The notes beneath the pieces were generated by a model. The model was given only the letters and a program-made list of their open reading frames with translations. It was not told where the DNA came from and did no database searches. Of a DNA stretch of 64,000 nt, positions 44,023 through 55,999 are shown one piece after another. Location of the stretch: positions 11,988,999-12,052,998 of the forward strand of contig OZ022242.1 in NCBI GenBank assembly GCA_963978895.1. The letters are read 5' to 3'. The DNA comes from Erpobdella octoculata. Lineage: Eukaryota > Annelida > Clitellata > Hirudinida > Erpobdellidae. Numbering within the stretch: the stretch's first letter is position 1; each line of letters opens with the position of its first letter. The translations under genes were made by a program, and so were the position numbers.

Positions 44023-44510
44023 TCATTTCCAGCATGACTCCCTAATCCCGGAATCGGGAAGGATGGATGCCTTATTCCTCAATGTCGAATCTAGCTGGAT
44101 GATCATCGATGGACGCATTGTTTTCTCGTTTTGTTGTGGAATATCCACTTTCTTTTGGCTGGTTCGGTTTACCCAAGTAGACAATATCCGTAGAATCTGG
44201 ATTATCATATTAAGATATCTTGTATCAGCTTTGCGTTTTCTTTTTCTGTTGCTCTGTTCAGCATAGTTTCCGCTTTTTTATTTACACGAAAGAGTATTTG
44301 TTTGCTGGTTTCTGCAATGGTTTTCTTTGCAGCTTCGGCTGTATTGACTTTCTTTTTTCCGTTTTTCAGGGCTTCAAAATATGATATTCTTTTCTCTACT
44401 ACTGTAATTTTTGTCGGCTGTTCTGGGACTGGGCAGTTTTTTATTTTGTGCTCCCGGCATTATACTAGTCATTATTTTTCCTTACACCAATTCAACCCAA
44501 CTATAACTTA
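44023..44510 (-). pseudogene. LINE ORF1 (gag-like) remnant, copy a
   Basis: Minus-strand pieces VEKRISYFEALKNGKKKV (near 44390) and RRILSTWVNRTSQKK (near 44170), with RPSMIIQLDSTLR, are paralogous to 46124-46558 and 45421-45609. The zinc-knuckle end (REHKIKNCPVPEQPTK) is also visible near 44450. Confidence 0.65.
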
Positions 44511-44574
44511 AGCTTTGATATATAAAATTGCATTAATACTTAATACCGTAATATGACTAAATACAATTTATTTA

Positions 44575-44735
44575 TTTAAGTCCATGAATAAATAAAGGTC
44601 CATCAATGTTTTAGCTGAGTTCTTCGATCATTAATGGTTAACCCACATATAAAAAATGCTCTCTCAGAGGATGTGCTTGCTGCTAGCACACTCAAAATAT
44701 TTCTTGCTACTAATGACAGTTTTGGCCATTTCTTT
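44575..44735 (-). pseudogene. hAT transposase C-terminal fragment
   Basis: One frame reads WPKLSLVARNILSVLAASTS, then SERAFFICGLTINDRRTQLK, a very clear hAT dimerisation domain (P.L...AR..LS.PATS..SER.FS..G......R..L). Only about 50 codons remain. Confidence 0.8.
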
Positions 44736-44879
44736 GAGTTTTTTCCCCAAAAACTCAGCAAATCGCCTTGTGCACTTTCTTCGTTTAATTCCAGTCAGCA
44801 ACCTTATAAAGAGTTGTTTTTGTAACTTGTAAATTTTTCATTAAAATAATTTTTTAGAGTAATGTCTTTTATCTTTTTA

Positions 44880-45070
44880 AATTTATTTTAAAAAAGTTAC
44901 GAAGACTTTTTTGGTGTTTTCGTTAGGATTTTTTTACGAATTTCTTGCATACTTTTGATTTCAACTTGCATGCGTTGAGAAGCTCGTCAGTCATCCATTT
45001 TTGTTTTCTTGTTGTAGATTTATGTGAAAAACATAAATTATAATGAGTCTGGTAAATTTCTTGAAATTCT
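44880..45070 (-). pseudogene. LINE ORF2 linker fragment
   Basis: CFSHKSTTRKQKWMTDELLN, then ACKLKSKVCKKFVK, matches the segment between endonuclease and RT (K.W....L..S...K..L...) of APE LINEs. Confidence 0.5.
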
Positions 45071-45420
45071 ACCATTTGTTTCATTTCTGGTTCTGAAAGT
45101 TCTTGATTAATTTGAGTGTCCTGCTGATGTTGATCAACTGCTTCTGCATCATTCCTCTGCTAACAATGTTTAACTTTTTATTCGGTTTTATGGATTTAGT
45201 TAATTTTCGTTCTGAATTATTGATTTTTAGAAATTTCTATGCATTATTTGGTAACTCAGCATTAACAAGATTATCATCTAAACATTGTTCTAATTCTGAT
45301 TCTGTAACCATAGACACAAATAGAGTCTTAATCTGTTTCCTCCATCATAGGAGACGAAAAAAGTCAGAATATGTGTCTAGAAAATTCTTCATCTTCTTCT
45401 TCCCCCTCTTTCGCTGATTT

Positions 45421-45620
45421 TCATAATTGTAGCGCTTCTCCAGCTGACTCCTTAATCCCGGAATCATGGAGAATGGCTGCTGCAGTCCTCAATGACAGAT
45501 CCATCTGGGCGGTCATCGATGGACGCAATTTCTTTGTTGCTGGTTGTGGAGTTTTTGCCTCCTCTTGGTTGACCCATGTCGCCAGAACCTGTAAAATCTT
45601 TTTAATCATTGATAATGATA
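45421..45620 (-). pseudogene. LINE ORF1 remnant, copy b
   Basis: IKKILQVLATWVNQEEAKTP and LRPSMTAQMDLSLRTAAAIL align with copy a at 44023-44208. Without flanking domains its role is unknown. Confidence 0.6.
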
Positions 45621-45714
45621 ATGAATCCGAGTATTATTAAAGTGGCGTATGTTCTTCAAAAGAACTTCAAGACCACTGTAGACGTTAGGGAAAAGATTTA
45701 GTAAACAGAAATGT

Positions 45715-46040
45715 CTTTAGTGCTGTGTGGAAACTGGCTTAACTGGATGTAGAGATGATGTGGGAAGGAAGTTTGTTCCACATTTCAGGCCCAATGACGT
45801 CGATGGATCTTCCGTCGAGCATCGCGCGATGAACCGGCGTTGTAGTGAGGAGGCCCCTGGATGCTGATCTGAGCCTCTGCCGACCCGTATATTGGCAACA
45901 TGAGCAAAAAACAGGTAGGGAGGATCATGGGCGTGCAGAGATTTGTGTACTATTGTGGAAATCTTGTACTCGATTTGTTGCAGAATGCGAAGCCAGTGGA
46001 GATCTTTGAGAAGCATTGTAGATTATTTCGGCGGCTGTGT
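45715..46040 (-). pseudogene. LINE ORF2 C-terminal remnant
   Basis: LLKDLHWLRILQQIEYKIST (near 46010) and, shifted, GPEMWNKLPSH (near 45780) are the classic L..LHWLP...RI.YK and WN.LP blocks that end CR1/L2/Rex-like ORF2. Confidence 0.75.
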
Positions 46041-46123
46041 TGATGAGAATATGAAGCCGATCCGGCACACAAGAAGAAAGGCCGGCTAAAGTTGAATTTC
46101 CGTAATCAATCTTTGGAAGAGAG

Positions 46124-46890
46124 TTATGAGAATAATATCTCTATTATCGGGCTTGGTTCGGTTGTTGTTTTTCCTAATTCTTGATTCATCATTGTCTCCG
46201 TTTTTTTGGTTATAAGGAGTAGCACTTGGTTGATTTCTGTAGGTTCGGTAACTGTGGATTCTTTTTTTCTGCTTTTCAGGGCCTCTGAATAGGACTTTTT
46301 CCCTGTTGCAATCTTCATGTTTGTTTTGGTTTTCTGCCATTTCGGACATTCATTGCTGCCTGTCCTGTGGTCAGGAATCTTACAGCTGGCACACATTTTT
46401 CTTGCTTGTTTTGGCGCTGGGCAGCTCTTTATGTCGTGCTCCCCGGCACACTTAGGGAAAGAGGTTTTGGCCTTGCAATATATGGCCAAATGTCCAAATT
46501 GGTTGCAATTAAAGCACCTAACTGGGTTCGAAATGTATTCCTTCAATCGAAAAGTCATGAATGAGAATTTTTAATGTTTTGGAGGCGTCTGGTCCGGCTC
46601 AAAGGTAAGGATAACCGCAGTGGTCTCCTGAAATCTTCCATCTATTCCTTTCTTAATCCGCACTGCTGCGGCACATTTTTCGATGATTGTTTTTATCGAG
46701 ATTTTTATCGGAACTCCAGTAATTATCAACTTAGGTTGCTTAACTAACGGTTTAAGAAACTTAACCTGATAGCCGGCTATCTCTTGCAAGTTTTCTAGTT
46801 TTTCTCTCTTATTTTTTGTCCTTCTTTGTCTTGAATTAAGTTGTAGAGCATGATCAGGTCCCCCCTCAGTCTTCTGTACTTTAAACAAGG
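46124..46890 (-). pseudogene. LINE ORF1 (gag-like) with CCHC knuckles, copy c
   Basis: First part 46571-46888 (QPKLIITGVPIKISIKTIIE, then TTAVILTFEPDQTPP) is the RRM-like segment of I/Jockey-type ORF1. After a stop it continues with PVRCFNCNQFGHLAIYC, CAGEHDIKSCPAP and CASCKIPDHRTGSNECP, three zinc knuckles, one missing its first Cys. The knuckles bind element RNA. Full arrangement as in I-clade ORF1, interrupted once. Confidence 0.75.
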
Positions 46891-47060
46891 AAGCTTCGAA
46901 ATTCTCAACCTGTCTTCATATTTCAATCCCTTGCATGCCTTAACCATTTTTGCTGCTTTCTTCTGGATTCTTTCAATAGCTTCTATGTCTTTTTTCTTCA
47001 CGGTGACCACACACTGACTGCATACTCCAATCTGGATCTAACCAAAGCTTTATAAATCAA
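46795..47060 (-). pseudogene. LINE ORF2 post-RT fragment
   Basis: LIYKALVRSRLEYAVSVWSP (near 47050) then, shifted, KKKDIEAIERIQKKAAKM and LPCLKYRRLRGDLIMLYNL, the conserved region after the RT of CR1/RTE-like LINEs. Cut at 47061 by the Hel-I end. Confidence 0.8.
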
Positions 47061-48660
47061 CTAGCAGTGCCCGTAGCGGCTTCGCTCGCATGAAATTAGA
47101 GAGTTTGAACCGTGCATCCATAGTAGAGATCAATTTTTTAGGTCTCGGCTCGGCCCGTCGACAACTTAGCCCAGCCCGTTTTAAAAACCTAAACTCCTGG
47201 CCCGGAACAGCCCGTTTGAATTGGGCCCGGCCCATTCTTACAGGCCCAGAAGTTCTATATACTTGATGAAAAACTTCGGCCCGTCCCATCTTGACTTCAG
47301 GTTTGGCCCGGCCCAACTGAAGACCCTAAAATCACTAAAATATCTATATACTTGGTGAAAAACCTCGGCCCGTCCCACTTTGATTTAAGGTTTGGCCTGG
47401 CCCGTGTGAAGACTCTAAAACAACGGCTTGGCCCAACCGGTGATAAACTGGACTTAGCTACTTTTAACCGGCACAAAACTTCAAAATACTAATTTTTACA
47501 TTTGTAGCACTTACAGTTTTTGAGTAGCAGTTATTTTGAAATCAAATAACCCTTATTTCCACCCCAGATTTGAGGTCCTGGAAACCAAATTTTTAAAAAA
47601 TGTTGAAACACTTATATCATTATTTTTTGAGTAAATACTAAATACTAATTTTGACATCTGTAGCATTCACAGTTTTTGAGTAGCAGTTACTTTAAAAACC
47701 AAAGAAACCTTTTTCCACCCCACATTTGAGGTCATGAAAACCAAAATTTCATATATCCTTATTTTTAGAGTAGAAACTAAATACTAATTTTTACTTTTGT
47801 AGCATTTACAGTTTTTGAGTAGCAGTTACTTTAAACACCAAGTAACCCAATTTTCCACCCCACATTTGAGGTCCTGAAAACCAAATTTTCAAAAAATAGT
47901 GAAACACGTATATCATTATTTTTAGAGTAGAAACTAAATACTAATTTTTACTTTTGTAGCATTTACAGTTTTTGAGTATCAGTTACTTTAAAAACCAAGT
48001 AATCCTATTGTCCAGCCTAAATTTAAGGTCCTGGAAACCAAATTTAAAAAAAAAATGGTGAAACACGTATATCTTTATTTTTAGAATAGAAACTAAATAC
48101 TAATTTTTAAATCTGTGGTATTTACAGTTTTTGAGTAGCAGTTACTTTAAAAAACAAATAACCCTATTTTCCACCCCACATTTGAAGTCCTGGAAATCAA
48201 ATTTTCAAAAAATGCTAAAACACGTATTTCATTATTTTTGGAGTAGAAACTAAATACTAATTTTTACTCCTGTAGCATTAACAATTTTTGAGTAGAAGCT
48301 ACTTTAAAAACCAAATAACCCAATTTTCCAACCCACATTTGAGGTCCGGGAAACCAAATTTTCAAAAAATGGTGAAACACGTATCTTTTTATTTTTCAAA
48401 AAGAATCTATATACCAAATTTCAAAATCTCCTCATTTTTGGTTTTCGAGATATACATTGTTTTAGAAAAAAGTTTGTTTTTCAGTTTTTTCCCCTCAAGA
48501 GCAAAATTTTCAAAAATCCTTTCTTAGCGGATGTTTACGATATAAAAGTAATATAAGTTCCAAATTTCACGTTCCTAGGATGAGGCGTTTGAGCTCGGCG
48601 TTGATTATCAGTCAGTCATCTGTCAGTCAGTCAGTCAGTCAGGACATGTTCTTTTATATA
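47061..48660 (-). mobile_element. Helitron family I copy with internal satellite (Hel-I a)
   Basis: On the minus strand it ends ACGGGCACTGCTAG with the AGCG/CGCT hairpin 10 nt before CTAG. Six tandem units of about 157 bp occupy 47480-48420. The 5' part is GAACATGTCCTGACTGACTG; the terminal TCTATATA is missing because copy b abuts it. Confidence 0.85.
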
Positions 48661-50240
48661 CTAGCAGTGCCCGTAGCGGCTTCGCTCGCATGAAATTAGA
48701 GAGTTTGAACCGTGCATCCATAATAGAGATCATTTTTTTAGGTCTCGGCTCGGCCCGTCGACAAATTAGCCCAGCCCATTTAAAAAACCCAAACTCCTGG
48801 CCCATTTTTACAGGCCTAGAAGTTCTATATACTTAATGAAAAACTTCGGCCCGTCCCACCTTGACCTCAGGTTTGGCCCGGCCAAACTGAAGACCCTAAA
48901 ATCACTAAAATATCTATATACTTAGTGAAAAGCCTCGGCCCGTCCCACTGATTTAAGGTTTGGCCTGGCCCGTGTGAAGACTCTAAAATAACGGCTTGGC
49001 CCGGCCGATGATAAACTGGACTTAGCTACTTTTAACCGGCACAAAACTTCAAAATACTAATTTTTACATTTGTAGCACTTACAGTTTGTGAGTAGCAGTT
49101 ATTTTGAAATCAAATAACCCTTATTTCCACCCCACATTTGAGGTCCTGGAAACCAAATTTTCAAAAAATGCTAAAACACGTATTTCATTATTTTTGGAGT
49201 AGAAACTAAATACTAATTTTTACTTCTGTAGCATTAACAGTTTTTGAGTAGCAGCTACTTTAAAAACCAAATAACCCAAAAAATGATGAAACACGTATAT
49301 CTTTTTTTTTGAGTAGACACTAAGTATTAATTTTTACATCTGTGGCAATTACAGTTGTTGAGTAGCAGTTACTTTAAAAACCAAATAACCCTATTTTCCA
49401 CCCCACATTTGAAGTCCTGGTAACCAAATTTTCAATAAATTGTGAAACCCGTATATCATTATTTTTAGAGTAGAAACTAAATACTAATTTTTACTTTTGT
49501 AACATTAACAGTTTTTGAGTAGAAGCTACTTTAAAAACCAAATAACCCAATTTTCCAACCCACATTTGAGGTCCGGGAAACCAAATTTGTAAAAAATGGT
49601 GAAGCACGTATATCTTTATTTTTAGAAAAGAAACTAAATAATAATTTTTACATCTGTGGTATTTACTGTTTTTGAGTAGCAGTTATTATAAAAGACAATT
49701 AGCCCTATTTTCCACCCCACATTTGAAGTCCTGGAAACCAAATTTTCAAAAAATGCTAAAACACGTGTTTCATTATTTTTAGAGTAGAAACTAAATACTA
49801 ATTTTTACTCCTGTAGCAGTAACAGTTTTTGAGTAGAAGCTACTTTAAAAACCAAATAACCCAATTTTCCAACCCACATTTGAGGTCCGGGAAACCGAAT
49901 TTTCAAAAAATGGTGAAACACGTATTTTTTTATTTTACAAAAAGAATCTATATACCAAATTTCAAAATTTCCTCATTTTTGGTTTTCGAGATATACATTG
50001 TTTTAGAAAAAAGTTTGTTTTCCAGTTTTTTCCCCTCAGGAGCAAAATTTTCAAAAATCCTTTCTTAGCGGATGTTTGCGCTATAAAAGTAATATAAGTT
50101 CCAAATTTCACGTTCCTAGGATGAGGCGTTTGAGCTCGGCGTTGATTATCAGTCAGTCATCTGTCAGTCAGTCAGTCAGTCAGTCAGTCAGTCAGTCAGT
50201 CAGTCAGTCAGTCAGTCAGTCAGTCAGTCAGTCAGTCATG
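48661..50240 (-). mobile_element. Helitron family I copy with internal satellite (Hel-I b)
   Basis: Starts with the CTAG end exactly where copy a stops. It has six ~157-bp units, diverged from those of copy a, and a (GTCA)n expansion of about 18 copies at 50163-50236. The 5' end is missing beyond the GTCA array. Confidence 0.85.
50163..50236. repeat. (GTCA)n microsatellite in Hel-I b
   Basis: Perfect tetramer array, an expansion of the TGACTGACTGAC found near the 5' end of every Hel-I copy. Confidence 0.95.
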
Positions 50241-51106
50241 TGGCCATCCAATGAAGTGCATTAATCGAAGTCCAAAATTTTGAGTCCAAGTTATTCCGAA
50301 TGTTGTCTCTCAAAGTCTTTGTCATAGCCGAATGTCTCATAATTGAGGCCATCTTCTTCAATTAATCAATATAATTTTTATAACGCTATTTCAGTGGCGT
50401 TCAATAGCGCTCGGACACAAAGTAGGAGGTGCGAGAAACTAAGCGTGCAGCTGAGTTGAAAGCTTTAGAGAGAGGATAAAGGGTAGTATCAGGAAGACCA
50501 TAATATAGAGAATTGCAGTAGTCAATTCGAGACAGTATAAGAAAAGAGACAAAAAGTTGTAGTGAAGAATCATCCAAAAGTGGACAAAGCTGCTTAATGC
50601 GGCGAATATGGAAATAGCAAGATTTAGTAACAGATGATATTTGATGGGTTAGAGACAAGTTGGAGTAAAAAAAAATCTAAACTATGAATCAGAGGAGAAG
50701 GAGAAATGGAAAGAGAAGATGGTGGTAACTAGAGTTAGAGATTTAGAGGACTTATTGAAGTAGATTAATTAAAACTTATCAGGATTAAGCTTGAGACACA
50801 TAGAAAACTCCAGAAGATAATAGATTGAAGGCAGGCAGTTATTTGATTAAGAACAGACTCAAGAGAAGAGTTAAAGAAGGTAGAATATGCAGAAGAGTCA
50901 TCGGCATACATTTGACTATTGAGAGAGTGAGAAGATATAATATGAAAAAGTTCAGAAATATAAAGAATAAACAGTTAAGGACCAAGAATGGAGCTTTGAG
51001 TAACGCCATAATTTAAAGATACAGCAATAGATTTAGAGAATTTAATAGATACATAAGAAGATCTACCAGATAGATATGATTTAACTCACAGGAGTTATAT
51101 TAAAAG

Positions 51107-51631
51107 TAGGGCTGTGCCGGTATACCGGTGCGCCGGTATATCGGACTTTAACCCCCAACCAAAGTTGGTGCTCATTTATCGACCACTAAAGGATGAAACG
51201 CTGAGTTGACGTGAGCGCATGTCATTTAGTTAGTTAGTTTCTTGCTCAAGGAAATTACGAACCCGTACTTGGAATTGAACCCAGGTCCTCCGATTCTCAA
51301 AGCCGGTGTTTTAAGTGTCTATACCACTAGACCAACACAAATAGTGCGAGTACGAGTAGGAGTACGATTACTATGACATAGAGTACGAGTATTTGAAAAA
51401 CGTACTCGAGTACGACATCTCTAGTACTGATTGGAATAATGAGTACGAGTACCAAGGCTTTGAGTACGAGTCCGAGTACGAGTACTCAAAAAACGTACAC
51501 GAGTACAAGTACGATTACCAAGTACTACATCTCTGGTAACACTAACGCGCTTTCAAACACTATTTTAGCCATTTTTAGGTTTTCGACATTATGCCGGTAC
51601 CGGCAAAAAAACCCATACCGGCACAGCCCTA
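51107..51631. mobile_element. hAT-type MITE with TAGGGCTGTGCCGGTA ends
   Basis: Ends TAGGGCTGTGCCGGTATACC and, inverted, TAGGGCTGTGCCGGTATGGG. Exact 8-bp duplication ATTAAAAG (51099-51106, 51632-51639). It is inserted in LINE-C. Inside are a tRNA-SINE (51155-51340) and GAGTACGAGTAC-rich DNA (51345-51540). Confidence 0.92.
51155..51340 (-). mobile_element. tRNA-derived SINE inside the hAT MITE
   Basis: Minus strand: A box TGGTCTAGTGG, B box GGTTCAATTCC, then CGTTTCATCCTTTAGTGGTC and GATAAATGAGCACCA, the same core as the SINE at 18597. It lacks the LINE-like tail seen there. Confidence 0.8.
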
Positions 51632-52169
51632 ATTAAAAGATTTATCAAGTGCATCCAATAACAGTGAGTGATCAACTGTGTCAAATGCAGATGAAAAATC
51701 AAGACTAAGAAAACGAATAGAGAGGCCAGAGTCAGAAGAACCAATGAGGTCATTATAAAGCTTAAGTAGAGCAGTTTCAGTAGAGTGGCCAGGTCTAAAA
51801 CCAGATTGAGAAGGAGAAAAAATGAGATAAAGAAAGATTAATTAAATCAGGTAGAATTGAAGAAAAAGAAAAGAAAGCTCTTTAAAAATAGGAGTGGGCA
51901 TAAGATCCAAAAAGCAAGTAGATAAAGACATAGAGTTAATTTTGGTTGTTAGAAAATTGTGATAGTCATCAGAAGAGAAAGAGAGAGATTTTTTGTTACG
52001 GAGCTTAGAAAAAGAAAACCACCTATTCTTAGAGTTAGATGGAAGAACAATAAATTTTCTCAAAAAGGTAAAATGCTTGTCAAAGATACGTTTATGGTAT
52101 AGTTTGAGATGGTATTGCCACTCATACCAAGAACCCTTAGAGAGTTTAGAACGATAAGCTCGCTCAGTA

Positions 52170-52560
52170 TGTAATACGATGGTTCAACCAACCAGCTGGA
52201 GTGTGTCATCTCCTGCTTTTTCAAACAACTCAAATACTTCTTTTACACTTTTTGTGCATTGTAACTCTACAGATTCAGTCCGTCTCAACATAGATACCCA
52301 CGGACGAGTGTTTTCTCCATGTTTTAGCTATTTTGGCAGCTGTCTGTGCCTGCACACTTGTGGATTGTTTAGCGAACCGACACAAATCACTAATAGCTGT
52401 TTCATATGTTGCAACATCAGCAACGTTTTAGCAAGTTTCTTTCCATGGACCGTCTAAGACTGTAAATAGGTGATGACATAAGCAGTCTAAGCGCATTCCA
52501 ACTTTTGGAACTGCAACAATTTTTGATTCATGATCTGTTGTCACAGGTAGGATTTCTCCT
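52170..52560 (-). pseudogene. hAT transposase middle fragment
   Basis: VPKVGMRLDCLCHHLFTVLD (near 52500), YETAISDLCRFAKQSTSVQ (near 52400) and, shifted, RPWVSMLRRTESVELQ (near 52300) match hAT transposases (CLCH.LNTVL, LCRY.KQS, RPW.S). The plus-strand ORF here is its shadow. Confidence 0.75.
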
Positions 52561-52675
52561 ACACAAAAATACAATCATCTTGATAATAAAATATTTTTTA
52601 AACTAGTAATACCCCGTCGAAATTGACGTTTTTTTAATAAATAATTACAAGATATAATGAAACGATGGGGTTGCA

Positions 52676-52803
52676 CTACCTTACCAGCAATATAAAAAAA
52701 TGTTCAATTTCTTGGATCGAACTTGGTTCAAGCAAATTAAAATTACTGCATTTCATACCATGCCTTCGTAAAGCAGCTTCAATATCTTGCAATGTTTTTT
52801 TAA
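52676..52803 (-). pseudogene. Helitron/PIF1 helicase fragment
   Basis: KTLQDIEAALRRHGMKCSNF then NLLEPSSIQ resembles the stretch just upstream of the helicase ATPase in Helitron-type proteins (L.DIE..L...G....DFNLP.P). It is a single 37-codon scrap cut by (TA)n, and the only coding trace of a Helitron in the window. Confidence 0.45.
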
Positions 52804-53315
<512 letters not shown>

Positions 53316-53398
53316 TTAGTTAATAATAATTATGGGAAACTCAAAAAGAAATGAAAATGAATTAGTGACATTTAAACTGGTAGACATCTATATTTATA

Positions 53399-54965
<1,567 letters not shown>

Positions 54966-55320
54966 AAAATAAATAAATTAATTTGTTGTTTTTATTTTGA
55001 ACACAAATAAAAAATGTTAACAAAAATATTGCAGCGATGATAACTATTCAGGCATAATAACATTTGAAATTCAACATATTAAGTTGATTTTTAATTTTGA
55101 AAAAAGCAAAGTAGTAATTGAAAAGCATTTTAACATCTTTCGATGTTGGCTTGCAAAGGTCCATTCAATTTGCTTAGATTTATTCAAAAGACTTTCTTGC
55201 TGCGAATGTATTCCACTCATGCGCTGCCCTCGCGTGGGGAAATTGTTCTTTATGCTCACGTGAAAATAAGTATGGTCATTTATGTATAATATATATATAT
55301 ATATATATATATAGTATTTT

Positions 55321-55640
55321 CTAGCGGAGTATCAGGCGTTGCCCTAGGTTTATAGAGGTTTTTCTATCGTTTTCCTCACTCGCTCCCGTTTTTTCCCGTT
55401 TCCTCTCCCGATCCGGGTCGCTTTCCCGCCCCCGCCTGCTTTCCCGTTCCCTGTCGGTCTTCCCTTACCCGCTGGTTTTTTGCTCTTTTCCGTTCCTTCT
55501 TGCTTTCCCGTTCCCGCTCATTTTCAATTTCCTGTTTCCGCTCGCTCTCCCGCTCAGCTAATTTTGTGACCAATTTCAATTTTTTTACCAAAATTATCTC
55601 ATTGACTCTCAAGGTTGTGTGCAAATTGAAGAGAAGGCAT
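55321..55640 (-). mobile_element. Helitron family II 3' part
   Basis: Starts CTAGCGGAGTATCAGGCGTT then GCCCTAGG, followed by CGCTCTCCCGTTCC-type repeats. The 5' third is missing. Confidence 0.75.
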
Positions 55641-55804
55641 ATGCCACCATAGGAAGAAGAAAGATTAGCAGGAGGCCTAGCCTGCCCAACACAAGAGAAT
55701 TCATTAGGAATAGAGGCAGGTCTCAGTCAGTAGAAAAAGATCAAGACAGTTAGACAGGGCCAGCTTTGAAATATACGGTGATTTATTATTTAGAGAACAA
55801 ATAT

Positions 55805-55939
55805 TAAAAAGCAACCGGGAGCAGAAGAGCGAGCGGGAAAGGGTGAGGGAGTTGGAGAGCGGAAATCGGAAAGGCAAGCCGAGAAGAAAAAGATAAAAAT
55901 CTTCTAAAAAAACCGGGCAACGCCGTGTAACCCCGCTAG
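55805..55939 (+). mobile_element. Helitron family II 3' end
   Basis: AGCGAGCGGGAAAGGG repeats, then ACCGGGCAACGCCGTGTAAC and CCCGCTAG|T. With 55321-55640 it makes an outward-facing pair of Hel-II ends. Confidence 0.75.
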
Positions 55940-55999
55940 TATTTGATAGATGTTCATTTTTCTGTCTAGTTACAAAAAATTAAAATGTTATCCAATTCT

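Larger units (their letters stand above)
50370..52150 (-). pseudogene. LINE-C ORF2 reverse transcriptase, split by a hAT MITE
   Basis: Minus-strand order: LPSNSKNRWFSFSKLRNKKS linker (near 52010), FSSAFDTVDHSLLL (near 51680), [MITE], NYGVTQSSILGP (near 51010), SQMYADDSSAYSTF (near 50900; YADD catalytic), HIRRIKQLCPLLDDSS (near 50590), DYCNSLYYGLP (near 50510) and the terminal YFVSERY-stop (near 50405). Many stops. The post-stop DNA (CACTGAAATAGCGTTATAAA) is shared with the SINE at 18597. CR1/Rex-like by its motifs. No endonuclease seen. Confidence 0.88.

Noticed and set aside
48288..48527. 79-codon ORF, repeated at 49829-50068
   Set aside because: Duplicated because it lies in both Hel-I copies; it reads through satellite units and has no domain.
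50163..50236. Possible CRISPR-like array
   Set aside because: Perfect tetramer microsatellite with no spacers; eukaryotic window.
52179..52457. 92-codon plus ORF with Cys-rich stretch
   Set aside because: It is the shadow of a hAT transposase fragment on the minus strand.
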